From Asterella californica (taxonomy: Eukaryota; Streptophyta; Marchantiopsida; Marchantiales; Aytoniaceae), in NCBI GenBank assembly GCA_036924285.1, contig JAYKYS010000015.1, positions 6,882,001 through 6,946,000 of the forward strand: 64,000 bases of DNA, given 5' to 3'. The translations under genes and the position numbers were made by a program. Below the pieces are notes generated by a model that did no database searches, was not told where the DNA came from, and saw only the letters and a list, made by a program, of their open reading frames with translations. Position 1 is the stretch's first letter, and the number at the start of each line of letters is the position of its first letter. Shown here one piece after another: positions 1 through 11,766 of the stretch.

Positions 1-420
1 ATGAAGTGAAGACCGAGGGTCTTGCCCAGGAGAAGAAGAGTGCACCGCGGGATCTGAAAATATCATTTTAGATGGGAGTTTAATCAATCAATACTGAAAC
101 AACCCTACCAAAACAAAAAACTAACCTTACCAATACAAAGAACTAAATAAAAATTTAAAAACTTCTTACTTGATGACGAAGGAACATGATGTGAAGACAG
201 AGGATCTTGACCATGAGAAGAAGACTCCACTACTCGAGCTGAAAACATCATTTTTAAATTTGAGTTTAATCAGTAAGTATACAAGCATACTAAACAGAAA
301 GTAACTACAAGAAATCTAAGACAATACTAGAACAAGAAATAAACGTCTTACTCGATGATGGTTGAAGTCTCCAAGAAGAATTCACTCGTCCTCCCTCAAG
401 AAGTATACCGATATGGATCA
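1..420. repeat. Imperfect tandem repeat, period about 185 bp
   Basis: The words GTGAAGAC.GAGG.TCTTG, GAGAAGAAGA and GAGTTTAATCA recur about 185 bp apart (positions 6 and 191), each followed by an A-rich stretch and by CTTACT.GATGA. Two near-complete units and the start of a third are visible, and the window begins inside the array. No coding signal is seen. It may belong to the terminal region of a transposon, but nothing shows which one. Confidence 0.6.
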
Positions 421-458
421 TGAGGTGAGTCAAGATCATACCCACCCATGTCGAGATG

Positions 459-820
459 TCACACTAATCTCTCTTTACTCATATGCTTTTTCATAGAAGA
501 TATCTCTATATCCAAAGAATCTAAAATGAACTCTGTCCAATCGTAATCTTCTCCACTCTCATCCACTTTAGTCTTCACGTATAGAGCTAAATGGCCATAT
601 ATTTCTCTTGGCTGTCGACGAGTCAGAAAAATACAATTAATAAGTTGGAATAAGGATCTCCACTCCGGATACTCACACATCCACGATAAATTCTTTTTCT
701 CTTCTCGTCTTCCCGAGGAAACCAATCATCTATCATGCTCCTCTTCACATTGTGAGGAAGAGGGACAGTTGTTCCCATAAGTAAAACAAGTGACTCACGT
801 ATAACAGACTCATCCAACAC
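459..820 (-). pseudogene. Unidentified ORF in two overlapping frames, transposon-like
   Basis: Two minus-strand reading frames (820-623 and 725-459) read as one protein if a frameshift near 700 is allowed. The first contains VLLMGTTVPLPHNVKR and SMIDDWFPRED; the second contains YPEWRSLFQLINCIFL and VDESGEDYDWTEFILDSL. This mix of a tryptophan-rich helical block and acidic linkers resembles uncharacterised proteins carried by plant transposable elements, but I cannot place it in a family. It lies outside the MULE transposase on the same strand and could be a remnant of the same or another element. It could also be a short open stretch that arose by chance. Confidence 0.25.
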
Positions 821-915
821 TATCTCATGTCCTTGAACAGTAGCACGATGAATTTCCTGATCATATGATTGGATGAACTGTATACAAAATAAACAACCTA
901 ATCACATATGTAGAA

Positions 916-1056
916 CTACAAATGAATACAAGTAAGGAAACAACATAAATGATAATAGAGCATACAAATGAATACAAATAAAGAAAACAACATAAATGAT
1001 ATAGAGCATACAAATGAACACAAGTAATGAGAAAATATAAATGAGATAGAGGACAT
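916..1056. repeat. Three-copy tandem repeat, period about 49 bp
   Basis: The block ACAAATGAA.ACAA.TAA followed by AACA.AAATGATA and AGAG.AT occurs three times in a row, at about 917, 964 and 1012, with small indels. It is AT-rich and non-coding. Confidence 0.65.
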
Positions 1057-1363
1057 GCATCCAAAGAAAATATAATTAACACATACTTGAAATGAATCCA
1101 GAAAGGGACTTATTGAAGATTACTTACATCCAGAGGAGGAAAGTCAAACGATAAAGCAACAAGTAATCCTAGTCGGTCAAGAGCTTCTTCTTCTACTCCA
1201 TGCAACAAATTCTTCACTTCTTATTTTTGCACCCAACACCACTTCAAATGATATCTCCCGTCCTCTTCATGAGTATACTTGAACATTGAAGGTCCCTCAT
1301 TCATACTCTCCGATGCCGCACCCGCTAGATATTATAGAAAATAGTAAAACAAGGGGGGCGAAA

Positions 1364-2195
1364 CACCATGTTTATTTAAGAAAACAATCGTGTTTGGTGA
1401 TAATGTGAGGACGAAACATACTTGTTTTGCCCTCGAGGATTATTATCTTAGGGGTACCCCTTGACAAAAATGGAATGAGAGAGAAATGGTTCTCCTCTCA
1501 CATGTTTCATTTTTTTCCACGGGGATTATTACTCTAAGAGATATCCCTTGAGAGAAAATGGACGAAACATAATTGTTTCGTCCACTGAGAACATATCTGA
1601 AGGAGTATCTCTTCACGAGAGGCGAAACATATATATTTCGTCTCTCGAGTATGTGAAACATTATCTGTTTCGTCCATTGAGAAAATACCCAAAGAGATAC
1701 CTCTTTAACGAGAGGTGAAGTATGTAAGTTTCGCCTCTCAAGTGGAAAAAACATTATCTGTTTCACCCATTGAGAAAATATCCGAAGGGGTACCTCTTTC
1801 ATGAGAGACGAAACATGTATGTTTTGTCCACTGAGAAAATATCCGAAGGGGTATCCCTTCACGAGAGGTGAAACAAGTATGTTTCATCTCTCGAGTGGTG
1901 AAACATTACTTGTTTCGTCCACTGAGAAAATACCCATAGGGATATCTCCTTCACGAGAGACGAAACAGGTATGTTTCACCTCACGAGTGGGCGAAACATT
2001 ATCTGTTTTGCCCACTGAGAAAATATCCAAAGGGGTACCTTTTCACGAGAGACGAAACAGGTATGTTTTGACTCTCGAGTGAGCGAACATATCTGTTTCG
2101 CCCACTTGGGATATTTCTGAAGGGCTACCCTTTCACAAAGGGCAAAACATTCTTGTTTTGCCTCTCTAGTGGGCGAAACGTCTGTGTTTCGCCCA
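1364..2195. repeat. Minisatellite, units about 92 bp, each with a GTTTCG dyad
   Basis: Related units follow each other for about 830 bp. Landmarks such as CA[CT]TGAGAAAATA[TC]CC recur near 1675, 1768, 1829, 1920 and 2014. Spacing is mostly 91-94 bp, with one short unit of 61 bp. Each unit has the order CACTGAGAAAATA, a GGGGTA[CT]C core, CACGAGAG, then a short inverted repeat CGAAACA(N)nTGTTTCG, and a CTCGAGTG junction. The units are diverged from one another, so this is an old array. Open frames through it are by-products of the repeat and do not look like genes. It lies about 1.4 kb from the 3' end of the MULE transposase remnant and could be its subterminal region; this is inference only. 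Confidence 0.85.
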
Positions 2196-2429
2196 CTGTG
2201 AACCTTGTATCGAATCGCTCACATGGCAAACGGTGTGTATGCTAACCCTAACGAGAACTTGAACATCGAAACATTTTGTTTCGCTAACTCTAACAAATTC
2301 TAACTTATCAACTCATTCAAATTTAACAACACTTCGTTCAGACACTCATTCAAATTTAGCAACACTTCATTCAGACATGGTTATTAACTTACATGACACT
2401 CTTCTTCGTATTCTCCTCTCTCCCGAGAC

Positions 2430-2490
2430 ACCACCCCGACCTCGACCTCATCCTCTCTCATCACCTCGACCTCGACCTCGACCTCGAATG
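2430..2490. repeat. CTCGAC-type microsatellite
   Basis: The hexamer CCTCGA/CTCGAC is repeated, with a few interruptions, over about 60 bp. It lies just before a CT-rich tract (about 2620-2790) made of CTCTCC and CTCTCT runs. The proline/arginine-rich peptides read through it are translated simple sequence. Confidence 0.7.
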
Positions 2491-3608
2491 AGGAGTCCAC
2501 CTACTCCCACCAACTCCTCTCGTTCTCATCACATCGATTTGAAGTTTAAATCGCTCAGAGTAGATAGCTCGATTTTAAAACAACTCAACAATCGATAAAA
2601 CTCGCACAGAAAACTCACACACACTCACTCCTTCTAAAATATACTCTCTCACCCACTCTTCTATTCGAATATGTGTTCTCTTTTTCCTCTCCCTCTCGCT
2701 GCACTCTCTCCTCTCCCTCTCCCTGAACTCTCTCCTCTCTTTTGTCTCTCTCTCTCTCCTCTCGCTCTTTCTTCGTTTAGTCATTCATCAACGGAGAAGC
2801 TATGTCCAAAAGACGAGGTATTAACTCAGCCGATGTTATCATTGCTTTGGTATATTTTTGATTCTCATTGAGCTATTATATTTCTTGTGTAGAACGAGGG
2901 TACAAAATGAACTCTGAAGTGTGGTTCTACAACATTTTATGCATGTCTGAGGGAGCTCTAGTGTGTTCTTGGTCTTGCATGACGCTGCTATTCTTTGATA
3001 AAAATCTTTGTATAGAGTGAACTGGACACACCAGGAGGTGCAAACTCCTTTATAGAACATATAAGTAGACGAATTCGACCAAACAATATACAAGTACTAA
3101 AGCTGCACACAATGAGAGACTCTGCTACTGTAATACTCAACTCAAGAAGTCAAGTTAACTAAAGCTAGTACAAAAGATACAGGATGGTGTGATCACTATC
3201 ACCGTTTAGAACGAAAAGAAGTCATTTGGCTCGTAATCAATGTCATATTCCGCTATCGACTCAGAATCGTCATCTGAGTCCTCTTCATACTCAGATACAA
3301 ATACTTGGTCTAGTTTTTTCATCAATAGACACTCCAAAGTGATGACTTCTCGATGATTCTCCATGATTGGTAGATTTTATATTGTCTATCACTGGGTCAT
3401 TCGATATTCCAGAGCGATCAACAACTTCAAGCTCTTGCAACTCATCCGTGTGTTGTAAATTATCCACCATTGGATCATACTGGTCGCCCACAATTGTAGC
3501 TCTCAAATATGACTTTGTGGACAAGTTTGCTTGTTGTGCTCAAGTGTATGACATACTCCACACCTTCGCTGTTGTCGAAAATCCAGAACAAGCTTTGCAC
3601 GCGGGGTC

Positions 3609-5843
3609 TCACCGAACCTGAACTAGGTACGCTGGTGTGTATGTTTGCTTCAATGTCTGTCTAGTTGACATAGTAGATGGCATGTGACTCAAGTGCACCG
3701 GGTCCTCGTCGATCTGATATTGCAACTCAGTCATAGATGAAGTTCTATCACCTGTCCTTACTTGAGTACCTCTTGTAGGGATTGGAACAACCCGATGTCT
3801 ACCTTTTCTTCTTGCAACTGGAGGAGCAACACACTCGAAACATAACATAAGGTCGGTTGTAACTAGAGACGGAATTGACTTTTCATATATTCGTTGTATC
3901 GTCTTTGTGAACCATACATAATCCATATGGTGCATAAGATCTCTAGTGAACTCAGCATCCCACATCATACAATGCACACAAGGTCCACACATTTCTTGAA
4001 GTTCCAAACATTCACACTTGGGCATACTGCCATGACGTATCACATACTGCTCCCTCCCACCCGTCTTGTGCACCAGAGCTGTGTTGTCATCCGAAACGTG
4101 ACAAAAGAACTGACCACATATCTTTTCATTCTCATCGAACGGGATCTGTGCAAACGAAGTGAATGCTCCATACACTCGGGCAGCCATGTTTTGCTTCGAA
4201 AATGTATCCATCATGTAAGTCCACAAATCACAAACTACTCGAAAAAGAGCAAACTCTCTAATCGTCTTCAGAGCAGCATTGATTGATTTTGCAACATTTG
4301 ACTTCATCTTTCTATACCGAGGAAGAGGAAACATATATTGTTCCAAAGGTGTGGAGGTATCTTCTAGATGTACTCTGCTGCTCGGAATCCATTACATCCA
4401 CTGCTGGTCAAGTTATCCAATAACAGACTGAACTACATGAGGTGAGATAACCGTAGCTTCGATATACAATCCACAACCGTGAATAAATGAAGTAGTAGAA
4501 AATGCATCAGCAAGCAAACAAATGGATGTGGTGCTTTCTTTCTTTCTTTTCGAGCATACACACAATTCACAAATATAATCTCGGCTTGTTTGTCGTAACG
4601 CGCCTTCACATTCATCCTGAGATGCTGGGCGTAATGTCCGTGAAGAAACTCCAGAAATATGCATTTCACAGCATTCAGCAGTCCCTTACAGCGGTCTAAG
4701 AGTATGACGATATTATTCTGACCTATTCTTGTAATATGTTGTCTAAGTAGAGAACAGAACCAAGACCAAGTCTCCTCGTCTTCATTAGCTGCCATCGCGA
4801 ATCATAGAATAATCGACTGGTTGTTCTCATCAGAGCAACTAGCTGTAAAAATTTGAGCAGGGAATTTCTTGTTCTTTGTGTGGCATGCATCCAGAGTGAT
4901 AACCTTCTGAGAGAACTGGAATGCATTTCGGCATGCAGACGGACACACAAAAATACGTTGGAAAATTTCAGAACCAGACCACGTACAATATTCCACAACA
5001 CATTTTGGATCTACTTCCTTCATGTGACGGCATAGAGCAGGAATGACCTGAAATGATCTCGTATGATAGCATTGAATCCAATCTCTGACTCTCTCTCATT
5101 CTGAATGCAGCTTGATACGTAGTGTGCTTCTCGAACGTCTGACGAAAATCATTCACCAACTTTCCACATTGGGTCAGTGACAACTCGGTTACACATCAGA
5201 ACTACGAGATGTTGAGAATTTTGACAAGGACCGTGCCAACTATGCAAATGACCAGAACAACTATGATGCAAGTTGCATATAGTAATCTGAAACTCTCCAG
5301 ACTTCAAATGACGTTGGCATCGAATCTTCCACTCGCATCTCTGTACACACTCTGCGTCAGACTCGGTTTCTTTTTTTTTCAAATTCCCATCTCCAGATCC
5401 AACCTCCTCGGTGCCTGACTCTGAAAATGATCTCTGAAATAGTCCTAGTGCTTGACGTTGGATGAATTGGAAAAATGTTCTAGGTTCTAGGTTAGGCGTT
5501 AGATTCTCCTTATCTGATGCATGATCCATAATTTTACCGCATCGCTTCCTGTTCTGAGATCTTTCTTGAGGAGAAAACCATATATACACGTTCGAATCCA
5601 ATAAAATTTTCAGGTTTTCCAGTGCTTGTTAATGCGTGAGTTGAACACCGAACAACAATCAAGGACAAATTGGAAGTCTTCCATCGATTCAAACAATGCA
5701 CCCATCTTGATTCGAGCCGCTTGCAATTGCAACTCAGCGAAGGTCTTTCCCACCAGAGATACATCTCTCTTCTCAACAAGAAGCATCATCTGTCGCCATC
5801 TCTGCCACGGACTAGGCTCCATTAAACTTCCTTGATCTCGCAT
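3609..5843 (-). pseudogene. Mutator-like (MULE) transposase, frameshifted remnant
   Basis: Reading right to left, the pieces follow the order of a MuDR-type transposase. An N-terminal MuDR-like segment (5843-5610, with FESMEDFQFVLD) is followed by a DNA-binding stretch with CEWKIRCQRHLK and a .HHSCSGH tail (within 5601-5149). A helical linker follows (5183-4968). The MULE DDE core has VITLDACHTK with the first aspartate codon at 4889-4891, then ILLDRCKGLLNAV (4795-4433). The C-terminal segment has a SWIM-type CxC...CxH zinc site, CEC...CGPCVH (4346-3609). At least three frame changes separate these pieces, so no intact protein can be made. The third acidic catalytic residue was not located. 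Terminal inverted repeats and target duplications were not identified. MULE transposases cut and paste DNA in the nucleus. Confidence 0.85.
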
Positions 5844-7337
5844 GTCAGCTGGAACGTTGAAATTGTCATCTTCTCCATAAGGAAATCAAATTCTATCAAA
5901 ATCATCATATTCATTATTATCGAACCATTCTTGAGCATCATCTGTCATTGCTGCTTCAGAGCTTCAACCCGCTATTCTCACTACAAGGAGCACTGCTTTC
6001 GAATATCCCAGCTGGAGTTCAGGAGCTGCTGCTCACCACAACAATAGAGAAGATGAAGCTTTTCAGACGTTCTCATTGTCTTTGCGGGCTCGCACATCGA
6101 GGTCTCTATTGAGGTTGCTGAAAGGATAAATTTCTTAAAAGCTATGGCTACATCAGATGCTGCACCACGTCTTGCAAAAGCACTTGCGTCTGTGTAAGAC
6201 AAATTCACTGATCCTCTTTCAAAATTATTGCTACACTGTCTCGTGCGAATATGCACCCGCAACTCGTTCCTGGTGATCCACAATTACAAACACCTTCAAG
6301 TATACGGCGTATTGTCATTTCAACCACCTGAGACGTAGTTAGTGACTTATCACAGTCGTTAACTGCTCCCCAGCCGGTAGGAGACCGAGGAAGATATTTA
6401 CAACTTCGGGAGACTTAGGAAGATCGACAGTTGCTACTGGGGACTGAGGAAGAAGATTTCTGACTGTGTTTTTCTTACTAGCTAGTATTGTTTCAATTAA
6501 CAGGTGCACCATTCTTGTTTAGCACACAACTGCGTGCATTTCATTACATGGCATCCAGATGACACTTCTAATTATGCTTTACGGCTCATTTGCATCATTT
6601 CATGGAATTTCGTACACAATTCGAAAAAGCCCATGTTGCTTTGAACGTGAAACTTTCTGCAAATTCATCCGAAGTACAACCAATAACTGATGACAACAAG
6701 AAACCTCTAAAGGCATAAAATCTATGAATCTTCGAGTTCGAATGTCTCATCTACTTGGTTATAATCACATTATAGAGATATAAATTCTGGGCAAACTTAA
6801 CAATTTTGTTAGAATGAACTTCTGAGCATTTTTCATCATTCTCGAGAGGGAAAACATCCGAAAGCTTTAGAATAAGAGAAATGCCAAAAACTGACTCAAA
6901 ACATGTTGCAAATAAAGTCTTTGTAAATAAAGCTGTTAAGGTTGATATCTCCTCCATATAACTTCTCCATAGATATTAACATATTAATCTTATTAGTCAC
7001 GAATCTTTCTGTATCCTCTTACATTACATTTGCATGAAGACGAAATGATTATTTCTGTATATATTCAACAGAATTCTCTTCGTTTGTTTCATTCATTTAT
7101 TATCTCTTTTTATATGGTTGTTCTTTCTTGCATGAATTTTTCTCACTCTTACAATTCTTTTAAGTTTTGGTAATTCTATTTGCATCTTGTATTTCAAGGT
7201 GAATGAAATTATCACCATTGGTTTATATATACCAAGAGAGCTACTAATGAGTCATTTGACCATATTGAAGGTTTGTTTAACTTATATCTATCTTTATTTT
7301 GCCATCTTTCTCAACCTGTTCATCAATATTTTCTATT
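5844..7337. other. No gene recognised
   Basis: This 1.5-kb stretch separates the MULE remnant from the gypsy nest. Short frames are present on both strands, but none has a recognisable motif. A GGAGACT.AGGAAGA word occurs three times near 6380-6460. The DNA becomes AT-rich from about 6,700. Confidence 0.5.
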
Positions 7338-9916
7338 CTTCAATCCCTCAGAACCAAGGAAGATTTGTTTATTGTGCTCGGCAAGCCGTGGACTGGTACT
7401 TGGGAGGATTGTCTCAGGATATGGAGTTGTACTGTAGAAGAGGAGGAGGTGATGATTTAGTAGAAGTACAAAAGCATGCAGAGCAGTATGAAACCTCGAG
7501 AATATGACGAAAGACAGAAGGAAGACCTCGAAGAAGTCGAAGAAGTCTTCTAGGAAGTCCAAGAGGAAGTCCAAGTCCACTGAAACTGATAATAGTGATT
7601 CGGAAGCATCCTCCACTTCTGAAGAGTCTACTGTTCAGAATCTGAATCTGAACAAGAGAAGAAGACACAGAAGAGGAAGAAGAAGACACGATCCAGGAAA
7701 GAAGTTGTACAGAAGACTCCTCAGACTCAGATCATTCAATCTGCACCTGACCCTCGGATCAATGAAGTGCTGAAGCAATTTGCCGAACTAAAAGTTCATC
7801 TTCTGAACCAGAAGGACAAGCGGAAGCAACCCATGGCTTCCCGACTAAACACTTGGTGCAATCTTTGTAACTCTTCCGGACACATCATAGATAAGTGTAC
7901 GCAAGACCAGGCTGTTAATTGAGCAGACTGGGAAGAAGACGATGAGAGATATCTACACGATCTCAGTGGAGAATCCTGCTATAAGATCGAGACGATACAT
8001 CCATTCATCCCTACGCCTCCTGTTCAATATAATCGTTAATACACCTAGAGACAGGGCTAGAATGTACAGACCAGGACGCCTTGGCAACCTTCTTCATCAC
8101 AACGACCTCTAAACCCTCTTCCTGGAGCATGTAACAACTGTGGAGAGACATGACACTAGTGGTCCACCTGTCCTCGTCCGAGAAGATAGATTGGACAAGT
8201 GTCCTTGTGTGAGAATTGTAAGAAAGCATGACATTTCACAAGAAATTGTCCTCAGACTCTACGTCCACGACAAATGGTTAGATTTGCAAATACCACGCCT
8301 CTTGCAGAAGTCGCATCAACTTCTAAACTCGAGCTAGCAGTGGTACAGCACATCACGATAGAAGAAGAAGATCCCGGGGATTGCACGAATTGTCTACATA
8401 TAGAGGAAGACGAACCAAACCACGGGAAGTGCGAAGGAAAGGAACCTCAGCTGCAGAAGACGACTGCAGCTCAGAAGACGAAGCCACTTGAGGAAGCGTC
8501 ATCTTTTACTTTGGCGGATGGCACTGTGTGGAACCCTTGCCCGGATTCAGACAGCTGACCTCCAGAAGAAGTCCTGGATGAAGCAATATTCAAGGTTAGT
8601 ATCATAAGCAAAGGGAAGTCAGAATCCCGTCGGAAGGAGATCAAGAAGAAGAAGCAGCGTAAGGAGAGGTCACCCTCCTCTGAAAGGTCTCCTTCTCCTG
8701 CTTACGACAGGGAAGATCCAAAGTACTTTGCTCCTGACATTATGCAAGAAGTTGAAGCGATCATGCAAGAAGAGCTGGAGAAGCGACGGAAGATACTACA
8801 GCAGCTTCCTCCATCGACCATGGTAGTCCCCGTCCTACGGAAACAGCTTCCAGTCGAGAGAATACATCATTCGAGTCTTTCACCCAAGGAAGGAGCTCCT
8901 ACATCTTCTTTGTTGGAAACATCAGTCACTCTTCTGAAGCGATCCCCTTATGACTTCTTATGAGATTTGTGGAATCATAAGACGGATGTAACCTTTCAAC
9001 AGCTTTTCGATGACAACCCTGGATACAAGAAGCTGTTACCGTCTGTCCTTAGAGGATTGAGGAAGAGGAGGACAGCGAAACGTCTCCAGAGTACCCCGAT
9101 CCTGAAGATAAAGCATGAGGACTTGGGAGCCCCAGAACTTGATATGGAGATCCATGGTTGTCTTCTGAAGAAGGTACCCATTGATTTCGGCTCCGAAGTT
9201 AACATCATGACTGAAGAAACTGCGCATGCCCTAGGCTTCACTGAGTTCTAGCTTACTCCGAGAATCTTCAGAATGGCGGACCAGACCAGAAGATGACCTT
9301 TGGGGCAACTGAAAGATGTCTTGACGGTAATTAGAAGAGTATCTTTTTACCTCACTTACATCATTTTGCGACATGTAGCTAAGGTAAGATATCAAGTTTT
9401 GATGGAAGACCTTGGTTGTATGCTGCAAATGTAAATACCAATTGGAGAAGACATCGTTTGAGGTTTCCCAATCCTACACCCAAGCCGGACGAGAGGACCA
9501 AAGTCTCACTCTCTTGGATGAAGGTTGAGCATCAAGATGAAACTCCCTCTACGACCGAGGGGTACACGTCAGAAGACTCAGCTGCGTCTTCTGACACTGA
9601 TGGAAGATATGATGAGTTTGTGGTGAATAACTTGTGTACTACAGAAGCATCAGAAATAGCAGAAGAAAGTGATATGGGAATACATTGAGTGCTACAAAAT
9701 TGCAGAAGAAGAGCTTCCAGAAGACGAAAGTACTGTCTTCTCTTCAGAAGATCAGTTAGTTAGTCTCCTAGAAGATGAAAGTACTATCTTCTCTTCAGAA
9801 GATCAGTTAGTTAGCCTTCCAGAAGACGAAAGTACTGTCTTCCCTTCAGAAGATCGGATCTTCCAGAAGACGAATCTGAACTAGAAGAAGCTCCTAAACC
9901 AGAATATTTTGATGCC
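7338..9916 (+). pseudogene. Ty3/gypsy gag-protease, copy A (internally deleted element)
   Basis: The frame opens in gag with a segment ending AVDWYLGGLSQDMELYCRR. A lysine/serine-rich linker follows (about 7504-7700), then three CCHC zinc knuckles: CNLCNSSGHIIDKC near 7860, and two more near 8130 and 8210 that each carry in-frame stops. A charged linker leads to an aspartic protease segment (8967-9251) with LLKKVPIDFGSEVNIM followed by a helical stretch. The usual D-[ST]-G is DFG here. After the protease a PEDESTVFSSEDQLVS peptide is repeated in tandem (51-bp units at 9721, 9772 and 9823). Copy B, at 15.9-18.0 kb on the other strand, is roughly 90% similar by eye and helped to order the pieces. 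The similarity to copy B stops exactly at 9917, after EYFDA, where reverse transcriptase should follow. The 5' end, including LTR and gag N-terminus, is missing. Confidence 0.85.
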
Positions 9917-11503
9917 ATGAATCATTTGGAGACGATGAGGATGACGTTTCTAATGGAGAACTGGGGGGTGATCTCTTCGAAGCTGGTGCAGGAGATTCTC
10001 GTATGCAAAGAACACCTTTCGGACGATCTTCGGACAAGACCACCCAACTGGACTCTATCGCATTGGAGCTTCGTCTTGAGAATCGACGACGCAGGAAGAC
10101 CAGGTGACCTTCTTTACGACAGCACTTGCAAGCCGTCTTCGGAGGAGGTGGCGAAGTACAGCGAGTTGTTCTCGGTGATGCCGATGGGATCGAACGGATT
10201 CAAAGTAATCAACTCTTTGGATAGTTTTTCAAGGGCATTACATCGACTCATTCAAGAGAGATGTCGCAATTGCGCTGAATACCGTCTTCAAGCCGCAACG
10301 GACTTCGTATCTGACCAATTGGCAGATACATTTTATTGAGCAGATCTTCGAGGGAAAGAAGGTGTATTGGACGAAGATCTTTCACGAGCATGTTCAGAAA
10401 TTATATAGTACATTTGAGGATGACGGGTCGATGTACTTCGCGGCCTTCGCAGCAATCTTCTACCGGGGCATGAAGTTGTTAACTCCGGCAGAGGAGGAGA
10501 AGTTCGGACAGAGAACGGCATCCGAAGATGAACTTTTGATGGAGCCGACTCCTCGGAAGGAAGAGCTGACGACTCTAATGACTTCGACGGGACCTAGCAC
10601 TCGGGCGAAGAGGAAGATGGCAGATGCGAGAACCTCGGGTGGTGCAACCTCGAGGCAGAAGAAGAAAGCGAGGACGACGAAGATCACGACTTTGGACGAA
10701 GTAGCCGAAGATGTTCAAACTCCTGCAAGATCTTCTTCAGTGGAGATTGTAGGGGAATCAGGTCCAGGAGGAAGTCGAATGAACGCGGACCAGGAAGAGT
10801 TTGTTCTAAGGATAGTATCTTCGGGAGCTACACTTCAGGAACCTCCTTAGGAAGCACTTCGGACTTCGCGTCGCCAGGACGAGACCACCACTTCGGCACC
10901 AAGAGATCCGATTATAGGAAAGGAGCTGAGTATGTTCGAGAAGACATTGGAGTTTCTCAGTGACACGACGCTACTTATCATAACACAGTTAGATATGCAA
11001 CGGCATGTTTATGAGAAGGAGACTCATGAGTCTTTGTCCCTAAACAATCTTCTCAACGTGGTGCACTTCGGAATACAAGGATGGATCGAGGAGAAGGATG
11101 CTTCGAGGAAGAAGCTAGCAATCTCTTCGGACGAAGTGAAGAGTTTGACAATGGAGCGTGATGCTCTGGTGGTCGTGAAGTCCGAAGAACAAATGAAGGC
11201 TTGTCAGGAGATGAAGGATTGGCAAGCAAAGCTTAACCTTATGACTTCACGTTTCTATGACCTGAAGTCAGAAAGGGATGTTATGCTTGAGCAGTTGGCC
11301 ACGAAGGACGAGGAGATAGCGAGAGCTCATTAGACGAAGGCGATTGCAGAAGAGAAGGCAAAAGGACTTCGGATGAAGGTGGAGGAAGTGATAACTTCAT
11401 ACTTCACCAACGAGTTAGACGCGACAGAGAAAGAGCTTCTCACGCGACTTAGAGACGAGATGACATCAACATCATATCCTTTCGGCGAAGAGCAAAGTAG
11501 TTA
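9917..11503 (+). pseudogene. Unidentified coiled-coil ORF fused to gypsy copy A
   Basis: Three consecutive frames (9917-10339, 10362-10850, 10932-11333, then a readable tail to 11503) look like one protein of about 500 residues broken by a few stops. It has a folded N-terminal half (motifs LSHWSFVLRIDD, FSRALHRLIQERC), a basic low-complexity linker (TRAKRKMADA, RQKKKART) and a C-terminal heptad-rich coiled coil (IEEKDASRKKLAIS, ERDVMLEQLATKDEE). No enzyme motif is seen. Its position before a candidate LTR end and primer-binding site suggests an extra 3' ORF of a gypsy element, with pol deleted between gag-pro and this ORF. It could instead be a captured host segment or part of another element. 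I do not recognise the family. Confidence 0.5.
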
Positions 11504-11700
11504 GGATAACCGAGAGAACTATATGAGATTTGAAAGAGCTTAGGTAGACAGTTAAGTTTACGTTATGGAGTATAGGTAGGATATTTCAGTTAGGTAGTGG
11601 TGCGACTTCGGTTCCGCTAAGTGTAAGAATGATCCTTAATTTACTATTTCTGATCCATTACGTTTTTTTGGATTGTTACATATAGAAACATAAAAACTTT

Positions 11701-11724
11701 TGACACCGCTGCCGAGGATTCAAA
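11701..11724 (+). other. Candidate tRNA-Asp primer-binding site of an LTR retrotransposon
   Basis: The sequence TGACACCGCTGCCGAGGATT sits after an A/T-rich stretch that could be the end of a 5' LTR (upstream to about 11,510). It resembles the complement of the 3' end of plant tRNA-Asp, used as primer by many plant gypsy elements. Most differences are G-to-A changes, as expected from decay of methylated DNA. The LTR boundaries were not established because the second LTR was not found. Confidence 0.5.
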
Positions 11725-11766
11725 TTTAATTTTTACTTAAATTCAGTATGTTGTAAACGTCGACAT

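Noticed and set aside
1443..1862. Open frames of 93-139 codons on both strands
   Set aside because: They are translations of the ~92-bp minisatellite; the peptides repeat with the units.
1364..2195. CRISPR-like array
   Set aside because: Units are about 92 bp, diverged, with no constant repeat and unique spacer pattern, and the sequence is eukaryotic.
2377..2871. Proline/arginine- and serine/leucine-rich frames
   Set aside because: They translate CTCGAC and CT microsatellites.
7187..7507. 106-codon ORF beginning in AT-rich DNA
   Set aside because: Its first half is a hydrophobic translation of unrelated flanking DNA; only the part after about 7,338 is gypsy gag.
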